A stretch of 64,000 nt of DNA from Polaromonas sp. (GCF_029945925.1 NZ_JAQSDN010000070.1:1-64000), one strand, 5' to 3'. Positions 8,641-17,146 are shown, counted from the stretch's first letter. Made by a program: numbers and translations. The notes: generated from the letters alone by a model not told the origin.

Positions 8641-8726
8641 ATTTCTTGTAAAATCCAAAAACAAACCCCCCGGTCCTGCGGGGCAAGCCGGGGGTCTGGC
8701 GCCGGAAAAAATCCCGCGCGTGTGGC

Positions 8727-9299
8727 TTATTTCATGCCGAATTTCGCCTTGGCATCGTTCAGGCAGGCATCCTTGGCATTGCCTGTCATGGCATCGCAAC
8801 GCTCCTTGGCGGCCTGGTACTGGGCATCATTTTTGTCAGCGGCTGCGTCTTTTTTGGCATCTGCCATGGCGCCGGCCTTGTCCTTGTTGGCATCGGCACT
8901 GACCTTGCTGACCTTGGCATCGGCCTTGGCTGACGTGCGGGCGGCTTTGGCGTCTTTCACGCAGACGTCCTTCGCATTGCCATTCAGGTCATCGCATTTT
9001 TCCTTGGCGACGTCGTAAGCGGCATCGGCCTTGGCATCTGCCACCTTCTCGGTAAGGCGGGGGCTGGGCTTGTACTGGGCTTCAAGTTCGGCTTTGGCAA
9101 CTTTTTCCGCGCCCTTGGCTTCAGCCTGGCAGATATCCCTGGCGTTGGCCGTCAGGGACTTGCACTTGTCTCGGCTGGCCTTGTAGTCAGCCTCGATGCG
9201 GTCTTTCTGCACTTTGTGTTCGTCCTTGGTCAGTGCCATGGCGTTTCCGGCAAAGGCACAGGACACGGCGAGCGTGAGCATGATCAGTTTCGATTTCAT
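8727..9299 (-). CDS. Secreted Ala/Lys-rich protein with three Cys-pair repeats
   Basis: A 190-residue exported protein. It starts with a clear signal peptide, MKSKLIMLTLAVSCAFAGNA, probably cleaved after AMA. The mature part is rich in Ala, Lys and Asp, is predicted largely helical, and contains three imperfect repeats. Each has a Tyr-led helix (YKASRDK, YDVAKEK, YQAAKER) running into a Cys, ten residues, then another Cys: CKSLTANARDIC, CDDLNGNAKDVC, CDAMTGNAKDAC. The even Cys count fits disulfides in the periplasm. The ATG at 9299 was chosen because it gives the signal peptide. It lies downstream of csbD on the same strand, suggesting a shared envelope-stress role, but no function is known. 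Confidence 0.8.
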   Translation of the reverse strand: MKSKLIMLTLAVSCAFAGNAMALTKDEHKVQKDRIEADYKASRDKCKSLTANARDICQAEAKGAEKVAKAELEAQYKPSPRLTEKVADAKADAAYDVAKEKCDDLNGNAKDVCVKDAKAARTSAKADAKVSKVSADANKDKAGAMADAKKDAAADKNDAQYQAAKERCDAMTGNAKDACLNDAKAKFGMK

Positions 9300-9368
9300 G
9301 GTGATTTCTTCCTGGATGATGTGATGTATTTTTCGAACGGATTCCCGGACCAACAACCCGGTCCGCAC

Positions 9369-9590
9369 TCAATAACGTTCAAAAAAGCCGGTCGGGTTGC
9401 GTTCCTGAAAGGCATCCAGCTGTTTTTCAGCCTCGTCCCTGTCAATGCCGTGGCGCTCCTGGATCCGGCCCAGCAACTGATCGCGTTTGCCGGCAATGAT
9501 GTCGAGGTCGTCATCGGTGAGTTTGCCCCACTGCTCCTTGACTTTGCCCTTGAACTGCGTCCAGTTCCCCTCGATGCGATCCTGGTTCAT
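9369..9590 (-). CDS. CsbD-family stress protein
   Basis: A 73-residue hydrophilic CsbD-like protein. MNQDRIEGNWTQFKGKVKEQ and WGKLTDDDLDIIAGKRDQL match the family core, and the tail ERHGIDRDEAEKQLDAF is typical of proteobacterial members. CsbD proteins are general-stress-induced in many bacteria but their biochemical role is unknown. A strong ribosome site (AAAGGAG) precedes the ATG. The Cys-repeat gene follows about 70 bp downstream on the same strand. A small dyad, GTAGG-N6-CCTAC, at 9701-9716 upstream could be an operator. Confidence 0.9.
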   Translation of the reverse strand: MNQDRIEGNWTQFKGKVKEQWGKLTDDDLDIIAGKRDQLLGRIQERHGIDRDEAEKQLDAFQERNPTGFFERY

Positions 9591-9756
9591 GGTGACTCCT
9601 TTGGTGAATGTGTGTCACGCGGCTGCTTGGCCATGCGACAGGGAAATTCACTGTAAAAGTACCGTCTGCAGCGTCAGGTAGGCACACGCGGGCGATGGGC
9701 GTAGGTGCCTGCCTACACCCCAAGCTGAACGGGACAGTGCCTAAAACGCAGGCTGT

Positions 9757-11367
9757 CTAACGCGCGCGCAGCGAGCGGCCCAGCAGCAGCACAGGAAACA
9801 GACCGACCAGGACCAGGACCAGGGCCGGCAGCGCTGCCTCGCCCAGGCGTTCGTCGCGGGCCAGCTGGTAGGTCACCACGGCCAGCGTGTCGCTGTTGAA
9901 CGGGCGCAGCACCAGGGTGGCAGGCAATTCCTTCATCACATCGACAAACACCAGCAGGGCGGCTGCCCCGATCGACCGCTTGAGCAGCGGCCAGTGCACC
10001 CTGGCCATCAGGGCGGCACCGGTGGTGCCCAGCATGCGCGCACTGTCGTCGAAACTGACCGGGATGCGCGAGTACCCGCTTTGCACGGACTGCAGCGCCA
10101 CGGCGGTGAAGCGCACCAGGTAGGCCCAGACAATGCCCAACGCCGTCCCCGTGATCCAGTAACCCGCGGAGGTTTGCGGAGCCACGGCCTGCAGCCAGCC
10201 CACAGGCAGCAGCAGGCCGACCACAATCACGGCGCCGGGCACGGCATAACCCAGGCTCGCCAGTTGCGCAGCGACCCGTGTCAGCCAATGGGGCTGGCGG
10301 CGCAGCGCGAAGCTCAGGCTAAGTGCCACACCGGTGGCCAGCACGGCGCTCAAGCCGGCCAGACTCACGCTGTTGAGGGACCAGCGCACAAACTGCGTCC
10401 AGGGCAACTCGCTCCAGCCGGCCACCAGGGGACGCAGCATGAACAGCACGGGCAGGACAAACCCGAGTGTGATGGGCAGTGCACACAAGATCCACGCCAA
10501 ACCGGCCCGCAGGCCGTGCAAGGGCGTGGGCGCAGCGTCGGCAGCCCCGGCGCGGCCCCCGCGGCTGCCGGCAAAACGCATGCGTTTTTGCGCATGGTGC
10601 TCGATTCCCAGCAGCACCGCCACCACGAGCAACAGGACCGTGGCCAGCTGCGCAGCCGCCAGCCGGTTGTCCATGGCCAGCCAGGCCTTGTAGATGCCGG
10701 CGGTGAAGGTCTGGATGCCGAAATAGCTGGATACGCCGAAGTCCGCCAGCGTCTCCATCAAGGCCAGTGCCACGCCGGCCGCCACGGCAGGACGGGCCAA
10801 CGGCAAGGCCACCTCCCGAATGCGGCGCTGCAGTGGCGCGCCGAGCAGGCGGGCGGCTTCCATCAAATGCACGGCCCGCTCGGACAGCGCGGTACGGGCC
10901 AGCAGATAGACATAGGGATACAGCGTCACCGTGAAAACCAGCACCGCACCGCCCAGGCTGCGAATTTCTGGCAGCAGACGCCCCTGCCAGCCAAAGCTCG
11001 CGCGCAGCCAGCTTTGCAGGGGTCCGGCGTATTGCAGGAAGTCGGTGTATGCGTAGGCCACCACGTAGGCCGGCATGGCCAGCGGCAGGAGCAGCGCCCA
11101 GGCAAAAAACCGCCGCCCCGGAAACTCGAACAGCGTCACCGCACAGGCCGTGCCCATGCCGATCAGCGCAACGCCGCCCGCCACGGCCAGACACAGCAGC
11201 ACGGACGTGAAGGCGTATTCCGGCAGAACGGTTTGCAGCATCTCCCGCAGGATGGGCAGGGACTGGCTGTCGAGTTCAAACCACGACAGCATCACCGCCA
11301 GCACCGGCAGCGTGAGCACCACCATCAGCAGGAACAGGGGCACGGATGAAAGAAAGCGACGAAGCAT
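9757..11367 (-). CDS. Iron-type ABC transporter permease (FbpB/SfuB-like)
   Basis: A 536-residue integral membrane protein with about twelve hydrophobic segments, made of two fused binding-protein-dependent permease units. Each unit carries an EAA-like loop, for example MEAARLLGAPLQRRIREVALP in the first and DDSARMLGTTGAALMARVHWP in the second. This two-in-one layout is typical of ferric-iron (Fbp/Sfu) and related permeases. The ATG at 11367 was chosen because it begins directly before the first membrane segment; upstream in-frame codons would cover the regulatory region. It is divergent from the ATPase gene at 11483. No periplasmic binding protein gene is present in the window. Confidence 0.88.
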   Translation of the reverse strand: MLRRFLSSVPLFLLMVVLTLPVLAVMLSWFELDSQSLPILREMLQTVLPEYAFTSVLLCLAVAGGVALIGMGTACAVTLFEFPGRRFFAWALLLPLAMPAYVVAYAYTDFLQYAGPLQSWLRASFGWQGRLLPEIRSLGGAVLVFTVTLYPYVYLLARTALSERAVHLMEAARLLGAPLQRRIREVALPLARPAVAAGVALALMETLADFGVSSYFGIQTFTAGIYKAWLAMDNRLAAAQLATVLLLVVAVLLGIEHHAQKRMRFAGSRGGRAGAADAAPTPLHGLRAGLAWILCALPITLGFVLPVLFMLRPLVAGWSELPWTQFVRWSLNSVSLAGLSAVLATGVALSLSFALRRQPHWLTRVAAQLASLGYAVPGAVIVVGLLLPVGWLQAVAPQTSAGYWITGTALGIVWAYLVRFTAVALQSVQSGYSRIPVSFDDSARMLGTTGAALMARVHWPLLKRSIGAAALLVFVDVMKELPATLVLRPFNSDTLAVVTYQLARDERLGEAALPALVLVLVGLFPVLLLGRSLRAR

Positions 11368-11447
11368 GGAGTCCCGGGAAAAAAAGCCTCTGCTCACGCC
11401 GCATGGCGGATACCTGATGCAGACGGCGGGCCGCACATCAGGCGAGT

Positions 11448-11466
11448 GCAAATGAGAATTGTAAGC
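11448..11466. promoter_or_regulatory. Candidate Fur-binding site between the ABC transporter genes
   Basis: GCAAATGAGAATTGTAAGC matches about 12 of 19 positions of the Fur consensus. It lies in the 115 bp region between the divergent permease and ATPase genes and ends 16 bp before the ATPase ATG. The position fits iron repression of an iron-type transporter. The match was made by eye. Confidence 0.45.
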
Positions 11467-11482
11467 ATCTACAATTGCACCC

Positions 11483-12577
11483 ATGTTCCTGGAACTTTCC
11501 CACTTGGTGGTGCATTACGCGGGCCGCTCCAGCCCGGCTGTCGGCGGCGTGTCCCTGGGCCTGCGCACCGGGGAGATCGGTGTGCTGATCGGGCCTTCCG
11601 GCTGCGGGAAAACCACCCTGTTGCGGGCCGTCGCCGGCCTTGAGCAGGCCCAGGCCGGCAGCATCTCGCTGGCACAGGAAATCGTCAGCAGCGGCAAGCT
11701 CCATGTGCCTGCAGAACAGCGGCGTATCGGCATGGTGTTTCAGGATTACGCCCTGTTCCCGCACCTCGACGTGGGCCACAACGTGGCCTTCGGGTTGACG
11801 CACCTGAAACCAGCGGAGCGCCAGCAGCGCGTCAGCGAAGTGCTGGACATGGTCGGCTTGGGCAAGGCCCAGAAACGTTACCCGCATGAATTGTCGGGCG
11901 GTCAGCAACAACGTGTGGCGCTGGCGCGCGCGCTGGCCCCCCGGCCGCGCCTGCTGTTGCTGGACGAGCCTTTTTCCAACCTGGATGTGGATTTGCGCGA
12001 ACGCCTGGCGCAGGAGGTGCGCGCCATCCTGAAGCTGGCCGGCGCCACGGCGCTGTTTGTCACCCACGACCAGCTCGAAGCCTTTGCCATCGGCGACCGT
12101 ATCGGCGTCATGCATGAAGGCCAGCTGCACCAATGGGATGAGGCTTACGAGCTGTACCACCGGCCCGCAACCCGTTTTGTGGCCGAGTTCATCGGCCACG
12201 GCGTGTTCACCCGCGCCCAGCTGAGACAGCGGGACCACAACGTGGTGGTCCACACGGCACTGGGAGACCTCAGCGGCCTGCTGGAGTGCCCCCTGCCCAG
12301 CGCCTACCCCGACGGCATCTGCGACGTGTTGCTGCGCGCCGACGACATCGTGCATGACGATTCAGCGCCGGTGAAAGCACAAATCCTGCGCAAGGCTTTC
12401 CGCGGCTCGGAATTCCTCTACACCCTGCAGTTGCAAACCGGTGAAACCGTGATGGCGCATGTACCTTCGCACCACGACCATGCGCTCGGTGAATGGATCG
12501 GCATTCGCGCTGAAGTCGACCACGTCGTGACGTTCCAGCGCGACGAACACGCGCCCGCCGCCGCCTCTGACAGTTAA
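11483..12577 (+). CDS. Iron-type ABC transporter ATP-binding protein (FbpC/PotA-like)
   Basis: A 364-residue cytoplasmic ATPase that would energise the permease encoded divergently. Walker A GPSGCGKTT is at residues 37-45, the ABC signature LSGGQQQRVALARAL near residue 137, Walker B LLLLDEPFSNLD near 157, and the switch His in VTHDQ near 194. The C-terminal 120 residues form a TOBE-like regulatory domain, as in FbpC. Ferric iron or another metal complex is the likely cargo, judged from the partner permease and the nearby Fur-like site. A polyamine or thiamine transporter is less likely. Confidence 0.88.
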   Translation: MFLELSHLVVHYAGRSSPAVGGVSLGLRTGEIGVLIGPSGCGKTTLLRAVAGLEQAQAGSISLAQEIVSSGKLHVPAEQRRIGMVFQDYALFPHLDVGHNVAFGLTHLKPAERQQRVSEVLDMVGLGKAQKRYPHELSGGQQQRVALARALAPRPRLLLLDEPFSNLDVDLRERLAQEVRAILKLAGATALFVTHDQLEAFAIGDRIGVMHEGQLHQWDEAYELYHRPATRFVAEFIGHGVFTRAQLRQRDHNVVVHTALGDLSGLLECPLPSAYPDGICDVLLRADDIVHDDSAPVKAQILRKAFRGSEFLYTLQLQTGETVMAHVPSHHDHALGEWIGIRAEVDHVVTFQRDEHAPAAASDS

Positions 12578-12586
12578 GAACTTGTT

Positions 12587-13321
12587 CTAAGGGCCGTCGC
12601 GCAGCAGGCGCTCCACTTCGCGCTGCAGATCGGCCGCCCAGGTGCGCCGGTCCCGGCCATGGCAGGGCTGGAGTTCCCCGAAAGTGACCTCGGCGCGAAG
12701 ATGGCGCACGTTCAGGGTTTCCCAGATCGACACGAAAATCGAATCGTCATCGATGTAACGCGGCGCAAAACAGGTCTGCCCCGTATCGGCGTCCACAAAG
12801 CGCAGGGCGACCGGCTGCACCGGAGCGTCCGCCGAAATCGCTGCCTGCAGCAGGTTGGCATGAAAGGGCTTGAGGCGGGTGCTGTCGCCCGTCGTTCCCT
12901 CGGGGAACACGGCGAGCACGTCCCCGAGCCGAAGCTGCCGGGTCATGTGGTGCACCACGCGATGGGCATCCCGCCTGGAATCCCGCTCTATGTACAGGGT
13001 ACCGGCACCGCCGGCCAGCGTACCGACCAGCGGCCAGTGCTTGATATCCGACTTGGAAACAAAACGGCAGTAACGCGAGGCATGCAGCACCACGATATCC
13101 AGCCAGGAAAGGTGGTTGGCCACCAAGAGGGCCGGCCCCACCGCCACGGGTGAACCCCTGACAAGCAGCTCGATGCCGACGATCTTCAACATGGCCAGGG
13201 CCCAGACCTGGACCCGGGCTTCTTTCGCCGGCTGCCCGAGCCGGGGAAACAGCGTCAGGATGGTCCACATGCCGACCGCAATATGCGCCAGGGCGCGCAG
13301 CAGGCGCCAGACGGCCTGCAT
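12587..13321 (-). CDS. plsC: 1-acyl-sn-glycerol-3-phosphate acyltransferase (PlsC family)
   Basis: A 244-residue membrane-associated acyltransferase that adds the second acyl chain in phosphatidic acid synthesis, or a related lyso-lipid acyltransferase. The catalytic HX4D motif is NHLSWLD (His70, Asp75) and the phosphate-binding FPEGTTGD motif is at residues 139-146. An N-terminal hydrophobic stretch (ALAHIAVGMWTILTLFP) anchors it. The ATG at 13321 lies 5 nt after the pyrC' stop, so translation is probably coupled. Upstream in-frame starts would run deep into pyrC'. Several PlsC paralogues usually exist per genome, so the exact lipid is uncertain. Confidence 0.88.
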   Translation of the reverse strand: MQAVWRLLRALAHIAVGMWTILTLFPRLGQPAKEARVQVWALAMLKIVGIELLVRGSPVAVGPALLVANHLSWLDIVVLHASRYCRFVSKSDIKHWPLVGTLAGGAGTLYIERDSRRDAHRVVHHMTRQLRLGDVLAVFPEGTTGDSTRLKPFHANLLQAAISADAPVQPVALRFVDADTGQTCFAPRYIDDDSIFVSIWETLNVRHLRAEVTFGELQPCHGRDRRTWAADLQREVERLLRDGP

Positions 13322-13326
13322 GCCGT

Positions 13327-14619
13327 TCAGGCCTCGTAAGCGAATTGCCCGCCCACCAGCGTCCAGCACACACGGGCCGGCAACTGGTAGCCGGAAAACG
13401 GCGTGTGTTTGCCCTGGCTGCGCAAGGTATCGGGCTGCACCGTCCATTCGGCCTGCGCGTTGAACACACAGATGTCGGCCACGCCGCCCTTGACCAGTTG
13501 CCCGGCACTGGCCTGAAAGGTCCCCAGTGCGCCGCCCAAGACGCGGGCCGGTTCACTGGTGAGGACCGCCAGCGCGCGGGACAGGCCCACACCGCTGTCG
13601 GTGCCCCATTTGCAGGCCAGACCCAGCAACAGTTCCAGCCCGGTGGCACCCGGCTCGGCCTCGGCAAAAGGCAGGGTCTTCGCATCGGCCTCCACCGGTG
13701 TGTGGTCGGACACCAGCGCGTCGATGACGCCGTCGGCCAGCGCCTGGCGCAAGGCATCGCGGTCACGCTGCTGGCGCAGCGGCGGGTTCAGGCGCATGCG
13801 GCTGTCGAAGTAACCAATATCGGTGTCCGTCAGGTGCAGGCTGTTGATGCTCACATCGGCCGTCACAGCCAGGCCGTCGGCCTTGGCCCTGGCCAGCAAG
13901 GCCACGCCGGCCGCACTGCTGATACGGCAGACATGCACTCGCGCGCCGGTGACGCGCATCAGCTCAAACAACGTGTGCAGCGCAATGGTCTCGGCCGCCA
14001 CCGGCACACCGCTCAAGCCCAGCCGGGTCGCCAGCGCACCGCTGGCGGCCACGCCCCCGCCCAGCCAGCTGTCCTGCGGACGCAGCCAGACGGTGTAGCC
14101 AAAGCTGGCGGCATATTGCAAGGCGCGCAGCAACACCTGGGTGTTGGCCAGCGGCACCTCGGCCTGGCTGAAGCCGACACAGCCGGCCTCCGTCAGTTCG
14201 ACCATTTCGGTCAATGCTTCACCCTGCAGGGCCCGCGTCAACGCGCCCAGCGGAAACACGCGCGACTGGTGCAGCTTCTCCGCGCGGAACTTGAGCATCT
14301 CGACCAGGCCCGGCTCGTCAAGCACCGGGTCGGTGTCGGGCGGGCAAACCAGGCTGGTGACGCCGCCGGCGACGGCCGCTGCCAGTTCGCTTTCCAGCAT
14401 GCCCTCATGCTCATAACCCGGTTCGCGCAGGCGCGCCGACAGGTCCACCAGGCCCGGCGCAACAATGCAGCCGGTGGCGTCAATCGTGCGGTTCGGCGTG
14501 AAATCTGCAACCGTGGTTTTCAGCGACAGAATGCGCCCGGCGGCAATCGCCACATCACCCACTTCGTCGAGGCCGGAAGCCGGATCAATGACGCGGCCGT
14601 TTTTAATGAGGATCTTCAT
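13327..14619 (-). CDS. pyrX: Inactive dihydroorotase homologue (PyrC'/PyrX)
   Basis: A 430-residue dihydroorotase-family protein encoded directly after pyrB, overlapping it by 4 nt. The amidohydrolase metal motif, normally DxHxHLREPG, reads DLSARLREPG (residues 59-68), so both metal-binding His residues are lost. A later His position reads HVCRISS, and the usual TDHAPH is SDHTPV near residue 304. In Pseudomonas, a similarly degenerate PyrC' is needed as a structural partner of the aspartate carbamoyltransferase PyrB; the gene order here supports the same role. An active dihydroorotase must then be encoded elsewhere. The remaining fold appears intact in length. Confidence 0.88.
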   Translation of the reverse strand: MKILIKNGRVIDPASGLDEVGDVAIAAGRILSLKTTVADFTPNRTIDATGCIVAPGLVDLSARLREPGYEHEGMLESELAAAVAGGVTSLVCPPDTDPVLDEPGLVEMLKFRAEKLHQSRVFPLGALTRALQGEALTEMVELTEAGCVGFSQAEVPLANTQVLLRALQYAASFGYTVWLRPQDSWLGGGVAASGALATRLGLSGVPVAAETIALHTLFELMRVTGARVHVCRISSAAGVALLARAKADGLAVTADVSINSLHLTDTDIGYFDSRMRLNPPLRQQRDRDALRQALADGVIDALVSDHTPVEADAKTLPFAEAEPGATGLELLLGLACKWGTDSGVGLSRALAVLTSEPARVLGGALGTFQASAGQLVKGGVADICVFNAQAEWTVQPDTLRSQGKHTPFSGYQLPARVCWTLVGGQFAYEA

Positions 14620-15578
14620 GCTTCGTTCCCGGCAACAATGCTCATGACCGCCATACGGACGGCGATGCCGAAAGTGACCTGCGGCAGGATCACGCTTTGT
14701 GCGCCATCGACCACGGCGGAATCGATTTCGACGCCGCGGTTGATCGGGCCGGGGTGCATGACGATGGCATCGGGTTTGGCATGCTTGAGCTTGTCGTTGG
14801 TCAGGCCGAAGCTCTTGAAAAATTCATGGCTGCTGGGCAACAGGGCGCCGGACATGCGTTCGTTCTGTAACCTGAGCATGATGATCACGTCGGCCCCCTT
14901 GATGCCCTCTTCCAGGGTGTGGCAGACACGCACACCCATTTGCGCCATGTCGGCAGGCACCAGGGTTTTCGGGCCCACCACCCGTACCTCGGGGCAACCC
15001 AGCGTGGTCAGTGCATGGATGTCGGAGCGGGCCACGCGCGAGTGCAGCACATCGCCGACGATTGCCACGGTGAGGTTGCTGAAGTCCTTCTTGTAGTGGC
15101 GGATGGTGTACATGTCCAGCAGCCCTTGCGTCGGGTGCGCATGGCGGCCGTCGCCGGCGTTGATCACGTGCACGTGCGGTGCGACGTGTTGCGCGATCAG
15201 GTAAGGCGCGCCCGATTCGCTGTGGCGCACCACAAACAGGTCAGCCGCCATCGCGCTCAGGTTGGAGATTGTGTCGAGCAGCGACTCGCCTTTGGAAGCC
15301 GACGAGCGCGCGATGTCGAGGTTGATCACATCGGCCGACAGCCGCGTCGCCGCAATTTCAAAAGTCGTGCGGGTGCGGGTGGAGTTTTCGAAGAAGAGGT
15401 TGAAAACACTCTTGCCGCGCAACAGCGGGACCTTTTTGACCTCGCGGTCGCTGACGCTGACAAAGCTGGCCGCGGTATCGAGGATGTGGGTCAGCGTCGC
15501 TTTGGGCAGACCTTCAATGGACAGCAGGTGAATCAGCTCACCATTCTTGTTGAGTTGCGGGTTTCGTCGGTACAACAC
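14616..15578 (-). CDS. pyrB: Aspartate carbamoyltransferase catalytic subunit
   Basis: Catalyses carbamoyl phosphate plus aspartate to carbamoyl-aspartate, the committed step of pyrimidine synthesis. It has 320 residues. The carbamoyl-phosphate motif FENSTRTRTTFE is at residues 63-74; HPTQGLLDMYTI and VMHPGPINRGVEI are the other signature blocks. The N-terminal extension before the first domain is typical of the class that pairs with PyrC'. Its stop overlaps the pyrC' start (ATGA), and pyrR lies 58 bp upstream. No pyrI regulatory-chain gene is present, consistent with the PyrB-PyrC' type. Confidence 0.96.
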   Translation of the reverse strand: MLYRRNPQLNKNGELIHLLSIEGLPKATLTHILDTAASFVSVSDREVKKVPLLRGKSVFNLFFENSTRTRTTFEIAATRLSADVINLDIARSSASKGESLLDTISNLSAMAADLFVVRHSESGAPYLIAQHVAPHVHVINAGDGRHAHPTQGLLDMYTIRHYKKDFSNLTVAIVGDVLHSRVARSDIHALTTLGCPEVRVVGPKTLVPADMAQMGVRVCHTLEEGIKGADVIIMLRLQNERMSGALLPSSHEFFKSFGLTNDKLKHAKPDAIVMHPGPINRGVEIDSAVVDGAQSVILPQVTFGIAVRMAVMSIVAGNEA

Positions 15579-15636
15579 AATCAGGCCTTTCGCAGGACGG
15601 CAGGAACGCAGGCGGGAAAACCATCGGTGCGGGCGG

Positions 15637-16149
15637 TCATGGCGTCACCCCCTGCACCTGGAAGCTGAACCGGCCGTCGTCACTGCGTGCCAGTGCGAGT
15701 GACCGGGACGCCGGCAGGGCCACCCGGGCAGCCGCAAAGTCGGCCTGTATCGGCAGCTCCCTGTCACCCCGGTCCACCAGCACCACCAGCTTGACGCTGG
15801 CCGGCCGGCCATAATCAAACAGCTCATTGAGAATGGCGCGAATGGTGCGCCCGGTGTAGAGCACGTCATCGAGCACGATGAGGTGAGCGCCATTGACATC
15901 AAAAGGCAGCACGGTCTGGCCGCTGGCCGACAGGCCGCGCTGGGAGAAGTCGTCGCGGTGCATCGCCGAGGACAAGGTACCGATGTCATCGGCCAGCGCC
16001 AGGTCAGCGCGCAGGCGCTCGGCCAGCCAGACGCCACCGGAAGCCACGCCCACCAGCCGCGGCGGGCGGTCATAGGTCGCCAGCAGCTGCTGCATGCCGC
16101 GCAGGACTTCGCGGTACAACGCCTCGGCGTCCAGGGTCAGGCTGGTCAT
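15637..16149 (-). CDS. pyrR: PyrR bifunctional pyr regulator / uracil phosphoribosyltransferase
   Basis: A 170-residue type I phosphoribosyltransferase. The PRPP-binding loop VLDDVLYTGRT is at residues 92-102, and VGVASGGVWLAERL and SSAMHRDDFSQRG match PyrR. In Gram-positive bacteria PyrR binds pyr mRNA; in proteobacteria a direct regulatory role is less certain, though its place before pyrB suggests pyrimidine control. Its start overlaps the ruvX stop by 4 nt, so it belongs to the yqgE-ruvX-pyr cluster. Confidence 0.92.
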   Translation of the reverse strand: MTSLTLDAEALYREVLRGMQQLLATYDRPPRLVGVASGGVWLAERLRADLALADDIGTLSSAMHRDDFSQRGLSASGQTVLPFDVNGAHLIVLDDVLYTGRTIRAILNELFDYGRPASVKLVVLVDRGDRELPIQADFAAARVALPASRSLALARSDDGRFSFQVQGVTP

Positions 16150-16562
16150 GAAAAGCTCCTTAAAAATTGCTCGAGGATTATGCAGGCAGACGCCGCGTCC
16201 GCGTCAGACGCACCCTGCGACAGCGCTTCGGTGGTGCTGTAGCGCTCGTCAACCTCGAACACCTGCAGGCCGAAACGCCCGCGCAACTGGCGGGCGAATT
16301 TCCGGGCGCGTGCTGTGTTGTCGTGGCTGGCGCCGTCGGGATGGAAAGGAATTCCCACCACCAGGGCGTCGGGTTGCCACTCACGGATTTTCAGGGCGAT
16401 CGCCGCGAAACGGGCGTCCCCCCCGGCAGCGATGCTGCCTTGCGGCGTCGCCGTGCGCGTCAGCCGGTTGCCGGTGGCCACACCGGTGCGTTTGACACCA
16501 AAATCGAAAGCCAGAAATGTTTGCAGGTTGGCGGCCATGACAGGCGGAGCCACTGCACTCAT
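16146..16562 (-). CDS. ruvX: RuvX/YqgF-family putative pre-16S rRNA nuclease
   Basis: A 138-residue RNase H-fold protein of the YqgF family, implicated in 16S rRNA 5' maturation and historically called a Holliday junction resolvase. The first acidic motif FLAFDFGVKRTGVA places the catalytic Asp at about residue 20; VVGIPFHPDG, VFEVDERYSTTEA and the C-terminal DADAASACIILEQFL complete the family pattern. The ATG at 16562 overlaps the yqgE stop in an ATGA junction; a later ATG at 16538 is possible. The yqgE-ruvX-pyrRB order is common in gamma- and beta-proteobacteria. Confidence 0.93.
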   Translation of the reverse strand: MSAVAPPVMAANLQTFLAFDFGVKRTGVATGNRLTRTATPQGSIAAGGDARFAAIALKIREWQPDALVVGIPFHPDGASHDNTARARKFARQLRGRFGLQVFEVDERYSTTEALSQGASDADAASACIILEQFLRSFS

Positions 16563-17146
16563 GCGTGCCCTGCCTCGGGCGACAGCATCCAGCTCTGCAG
16601 GCCAAGCAGCATCAGCGCCTTGTCGTAACGCTGCTCGACCGGCGTATCGAAAATCAGCGAGAGGTCTGCCTCCACGGTGAGCCAGCTGTTGTCGGAAATT
16701 TCGGACTCCAGCTGCCCTTCGCCCCAAGCCGAATACCCCAGGGAAACAAACACCTTGCGGGGCCCGGCGCCTGTGGAGAGGGCTTCCAGCACATCCTTGG
16801 AGGTGGTCATCTCCAGCCCGCCGGGGATGGTCATGGTCGACGCGTACACCGTTTCGCTGCCTTCAAGCATGCATTCATGGAGCACAAAACCACGCTCGGT
16901 CTGCACCGGCCCGCCCTGGAACACGAGGGACTCGGTCAGGTCGTCGCGCCTCAGGGGCAAGGCCACCTTGTCGAACAGGCCCTGGAGGTTGATGTCGCTG
17001 GGCTTGTTGATCACCAGGCCCAGCGCGCCGCGATCGCTGTGCTCGCACATGTAGACGACGCTTCTTGCGAAAGCCTCATCATCCAGCCCGGGCATGGCAA
17101 TCAGGAAGTGATGGGTCAGGTTGATCGGTGCAGAATCCAGTGCCAT
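16559..17146 (-). CDS. YqgE/AlgH-family protein (UPF0301)
   Basis: A 195-residue YqgE/AlgH protein. NLTHHFLIAMPGLDDEAFA near the start, YMCEHSDRGALGLVINKP, VFQGGPVQTERGFVLH and VSLGYSAWGEGQLESEI are all diagnostic. The family's molecular role is unresolved; AlgH was linked to alginate regulation in Pseudomonas. It is the first gene of the minus-strand cluster leading into ruvX and the pyr genes, so its upstream region (17147-17259, shared with the photolyase) probably holds the cluster promoter. Confidence 0.93.
   Translation of the reverse strand: MALDSAPINLTHHFLIAMPGLDDEAFARSVVYMCEHSDRGALGLVINKPSDINLQGLFDKVALPLRRDDLTESLVFQGGPVQTERGFVLHECMLEGSETVYASTMTIPGGLEMTTSKDVLEALSTGAGPRKVFVSLGYSAWGEGQLESEISDNSWLTVEADLSLIFDTPVEQRYDKALMLLGLQSWMLSPEAGHA

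Noticed and set aside
9994..11349. A long plus-strand reading frame of 451 codons opposite the ABC permease.
   Set aside because: It is a GC-rich antisense shadow; its Gln/His/Arg-rich translation has no domain, while the minus strand encodes a clear membrane permease.
13345..15096. A 583-codon plus-strand frame opposite pyrC' and pyrB.
   Set aside because: Antisense shadow of two well-recognised genes.
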